The notes under the pieces are model-generated. The model ran no database searches. It was not told the DNA's origin and was given only the letters and a program-made list of their open reading frames with translations. Positions 47,172 to 64,000 of a DNA stretch of 64,000 nucleotides are shown piece after piece (the first letter of the stretch is position 1; every line of letters begins with the position of its first letter). The DNA comes from Flaccisagitta enflata (lineage: Eukaryota > Chaetognatha > Sagittoidea > Aphragmophora): assembly GCA_965153355.1 (NCBI GenBank), contig OZ231128.1, positions 34,038,001 to 34,102,000 on the forward strand, written 5' to 3'. The position numbers were made by a program, and so were the translations under genes.

Positions 47172-48330
47172 TAAGATTGCGGGAATACCTCCCTATCTTT
47201 GCCCTTACTTCCTTTGTCTGTTACATCTCATCATTTCATGCTTTCAAACAGGAAGGAAAAAGGATTATTTCAGTTAGATAGTTTTCAAGAAGAAAAAATG
47301 ATGCCTCTATTGAGATGCCACGGTCGAGTGAGTTGATCTTTGTTTTCAGTCACTGCATTAGTATACATAGCTTTCTGCCAATCCGCCAGTCCTTCTGTTA
47401 GCCCGCTGGGATTGCCTTCCCGCCACTTCTGCATCAGATAACAATGACATGTCCCTTAAACTTAAAGCTTTAAAAACGCTTTTTCCTTGCTTTTTCGTTT
47501 TTCTGTGATCTCGATTCTTTTACAATATACCAAAGTAACAGACCAAAGCAACAGACCAAAGTAGCAGACTTGTTTGAAAAAATACTGAACCACCTAGTTG
47601 AGCTAAAATTTTGCTCTGATGTGTGGTAGAAAATAGCTTCATTGGCACAGAATATGAAAATAAAACAGTGTCTTTTGTTTACTATTAGGACATCAAGAAT
47701 TTTTTTCCAATTTAAATCAGTCGGTCTATCATCTACATGTTTAGCCATCTGTCCGTTTACGTGTCCTACTATCCGTCCATCCAGCAATACATCCGTCTCA
47801 GTTTTTTTTTCAAAATTGCACAATAGATTAACTTGGCTCATCCAGAAAATTGCCCAAAGTATTTAAAACAAAACCGGAGATTTTCAAAGCAAAATTGAAG
47901 ACGCATCCTTGTCGCGTTGGTTTTCAGCCTCTGCCCGCCCAGAGTCATTCAGTTGGAACGTCTTCGAACTTCCTTAATGACATAATTTATTTCTTCTCAC
48001 GGTCTAAGGCGGATTGTATCTATTTTTTAGCATATGAAGCTCAAACCTGAATCTTGTTCTTTCTGAAAAAAAAAATCAATTTTTTTCCTAAAAAAATAGA
48101 GACGATAACAACATTGAAGGATAACAATGGACGACTGAATATTATAACGTTTGATTTTGAATTGTGCCAATTGTTTCAAGGATGGAATTTACAAGGATGG
48201 AGGAAGATACGCGGGATTTGGCAAGCGTTTGTAGGTAGGATAAGAGATTCCGGGATAGTTCTAATCTAGAGACAACAATGCATCGCAGAGCGAGAGACAC
48301 TATCTGAAATGAATAAAATATATTCCATTT
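47172..48330. other. No gene assigned
   Basis: AT-rich sequence with a 123-codon - strand frame (47841-47470) that I cannot relate to a family. No strong repeat structure. Confidence 0.4.
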
Positions 48331-48333
48331 TTA

Positions 48334-48670
48334 GGTGCGCCAACGCACCTCTAAATGGAGCCCTGTAAGTCTGTCGGTCCGTTGGTCCGGCTATCAAATA
48401 GAAAATTGAAATAACTGGAGTCACTTAAAATTTCATTTACTTCATCTTATTACAGGTGGAACAATATGTTCATCTTGGGATAGGTCTTGTGAGCTTTGGA
48501 TAGGTCTCATAGTACTCGGAGTAGGTCTCATAGAGCTAGGGATAGGTCTTAGAATAGTTAAAGACGAGGTATGCGGCCTTGTTCTCTGGGGTGGCAGTTA
48601 TATCAACAGTTGCTTGGGTGCGCCTGTCGGTCTGTCTGTCTGTTTGTCCGTCACACCTGTTTCGAGGTCA
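48334..48670 (-). mobile_element. HINE-like element(s), GTGCG subfamily
   Basis: The hairpin end AGAGGTGCGTTGGCGCACCT (inverse of 48334-48353, followed on the - strand by AAAAA) precedes a ggtcggtc-like segment and a gataggtctcatagagct minisatellite (about 48480-48550). Confidence 0.5.
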
Positions 48671-48964
48671 TATAGGTGTTTTTTTTTTTTTTTTTTTTTT
48701 TTTTTTCTGAAAAAGATGAAGAATAAGACAAGTTACTTATTTGCACAAATGGATAAATTTGAGTAGAACCTGAAACTTTCTTTTGCGTTTCTTACAGGCT
48801 TGTATCGGGCTACATGCTAATTTGAACGGGGCTACATACTATTTTGAATGAGGCCAGTTGTTATTAGTTGTTATTATTGTGTTTGCGACTGGATACCGTA
48901 TTATATACATACCATGCCCATCCACATACAACTATAGCAGCCTTGTTCAACCCTCTCCATTTAT

Positions 48965-63969
<15,005 letters not shown>

Positions 63970-64000
63970 GTGAGTGAAACTTAGGGGATTTCAATTTCAC

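Overview
This is a eukaryotic, almost certainly invertebrate-animal, nuclear window. Its genes are split into short exons with GT-AG introns whose phases fit from exon to exon. One gene is a DEG/ENaC sodium channel, a family essentially restricted to animals and close relatives. I cannot name the species. Well under a tenth of the window is recognisable coding sequence; the rest is dense with microsatellites, minisatellites, foldback elements and short non-autonomous transposons.

Four genes could be reconstructed by following reading frame, splice signals and family motifs. (1) A gamma-glutamyl hydrolase on the + strand (seven exons, 13505-19376, 386 aa) has the catalytic Cys and His in place. 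(2) A DNAJC27/RBJ-type protein, a small GTPase fused to a C-terminal J domain, lies on the - strand (six exons, 24073 down to 20378, 263 aa), tail to tail with (1). (3) A guanylate kinase on the - strand (six exons, 39849 down to 35050, 301 aa) has an unusual N-terminal extension of about 88 residues. (4) A DEG/ENaC channel on the + strand (about 48960 to beyond the window end) has TM1, the Cys-rich extracellular domain and the strand before TM2; TM2 itself is off the edge. Between the thumb-like region and the pre-TM2 strand it carries about nine extra exons (54819-60414, roughly 500 residues) that ordinary family members lack. That block is phase-2 at both ends, so skipping it would restore a normal-length channel. 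A fifth, damaged-looking Gln-rich open region lies on the - strand at 29321-31440.

Layout: 1-13 kb has no gene I can recognise and is minisatellites, degenerate 'aggcctgaaatc / aggcccaaatcc' arrays, tRNA-like SINEs and palindromes. 13.5-24.1 kb holds genes (1) and (2). 24.5-29 kb is composite repeats. 29-32 kb holds the Gln-rich tract. 32.8-34.3 kb is a 0.66-kb tandem duplication. 35-40 kb is the guanylate kinase. 40-48.5 kb is repeats, including a 667-bp hAT-like element and a 1.5-kb CT/GT higher-order array. 48.9-64 kb is the channel gene with repeat-filled introns.

The repeats are structured. At least 17 related elements begin near AACAAGG, carry a GGAC/GGTC-rich or other tandem core, and end in a hairpin followed by CTAA(A); the hairpin stem differs between subfamilies but stays paired, and the same motif recurs at the 5' end. 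This resembles Helentron/HINE elements. Other elements show clean target-site duplications: 8-bp (hAT-like), TA (Tc1/mariner-like) and TTAA (piggyBac-like). Several microsatellites and element ends abut splice sites.
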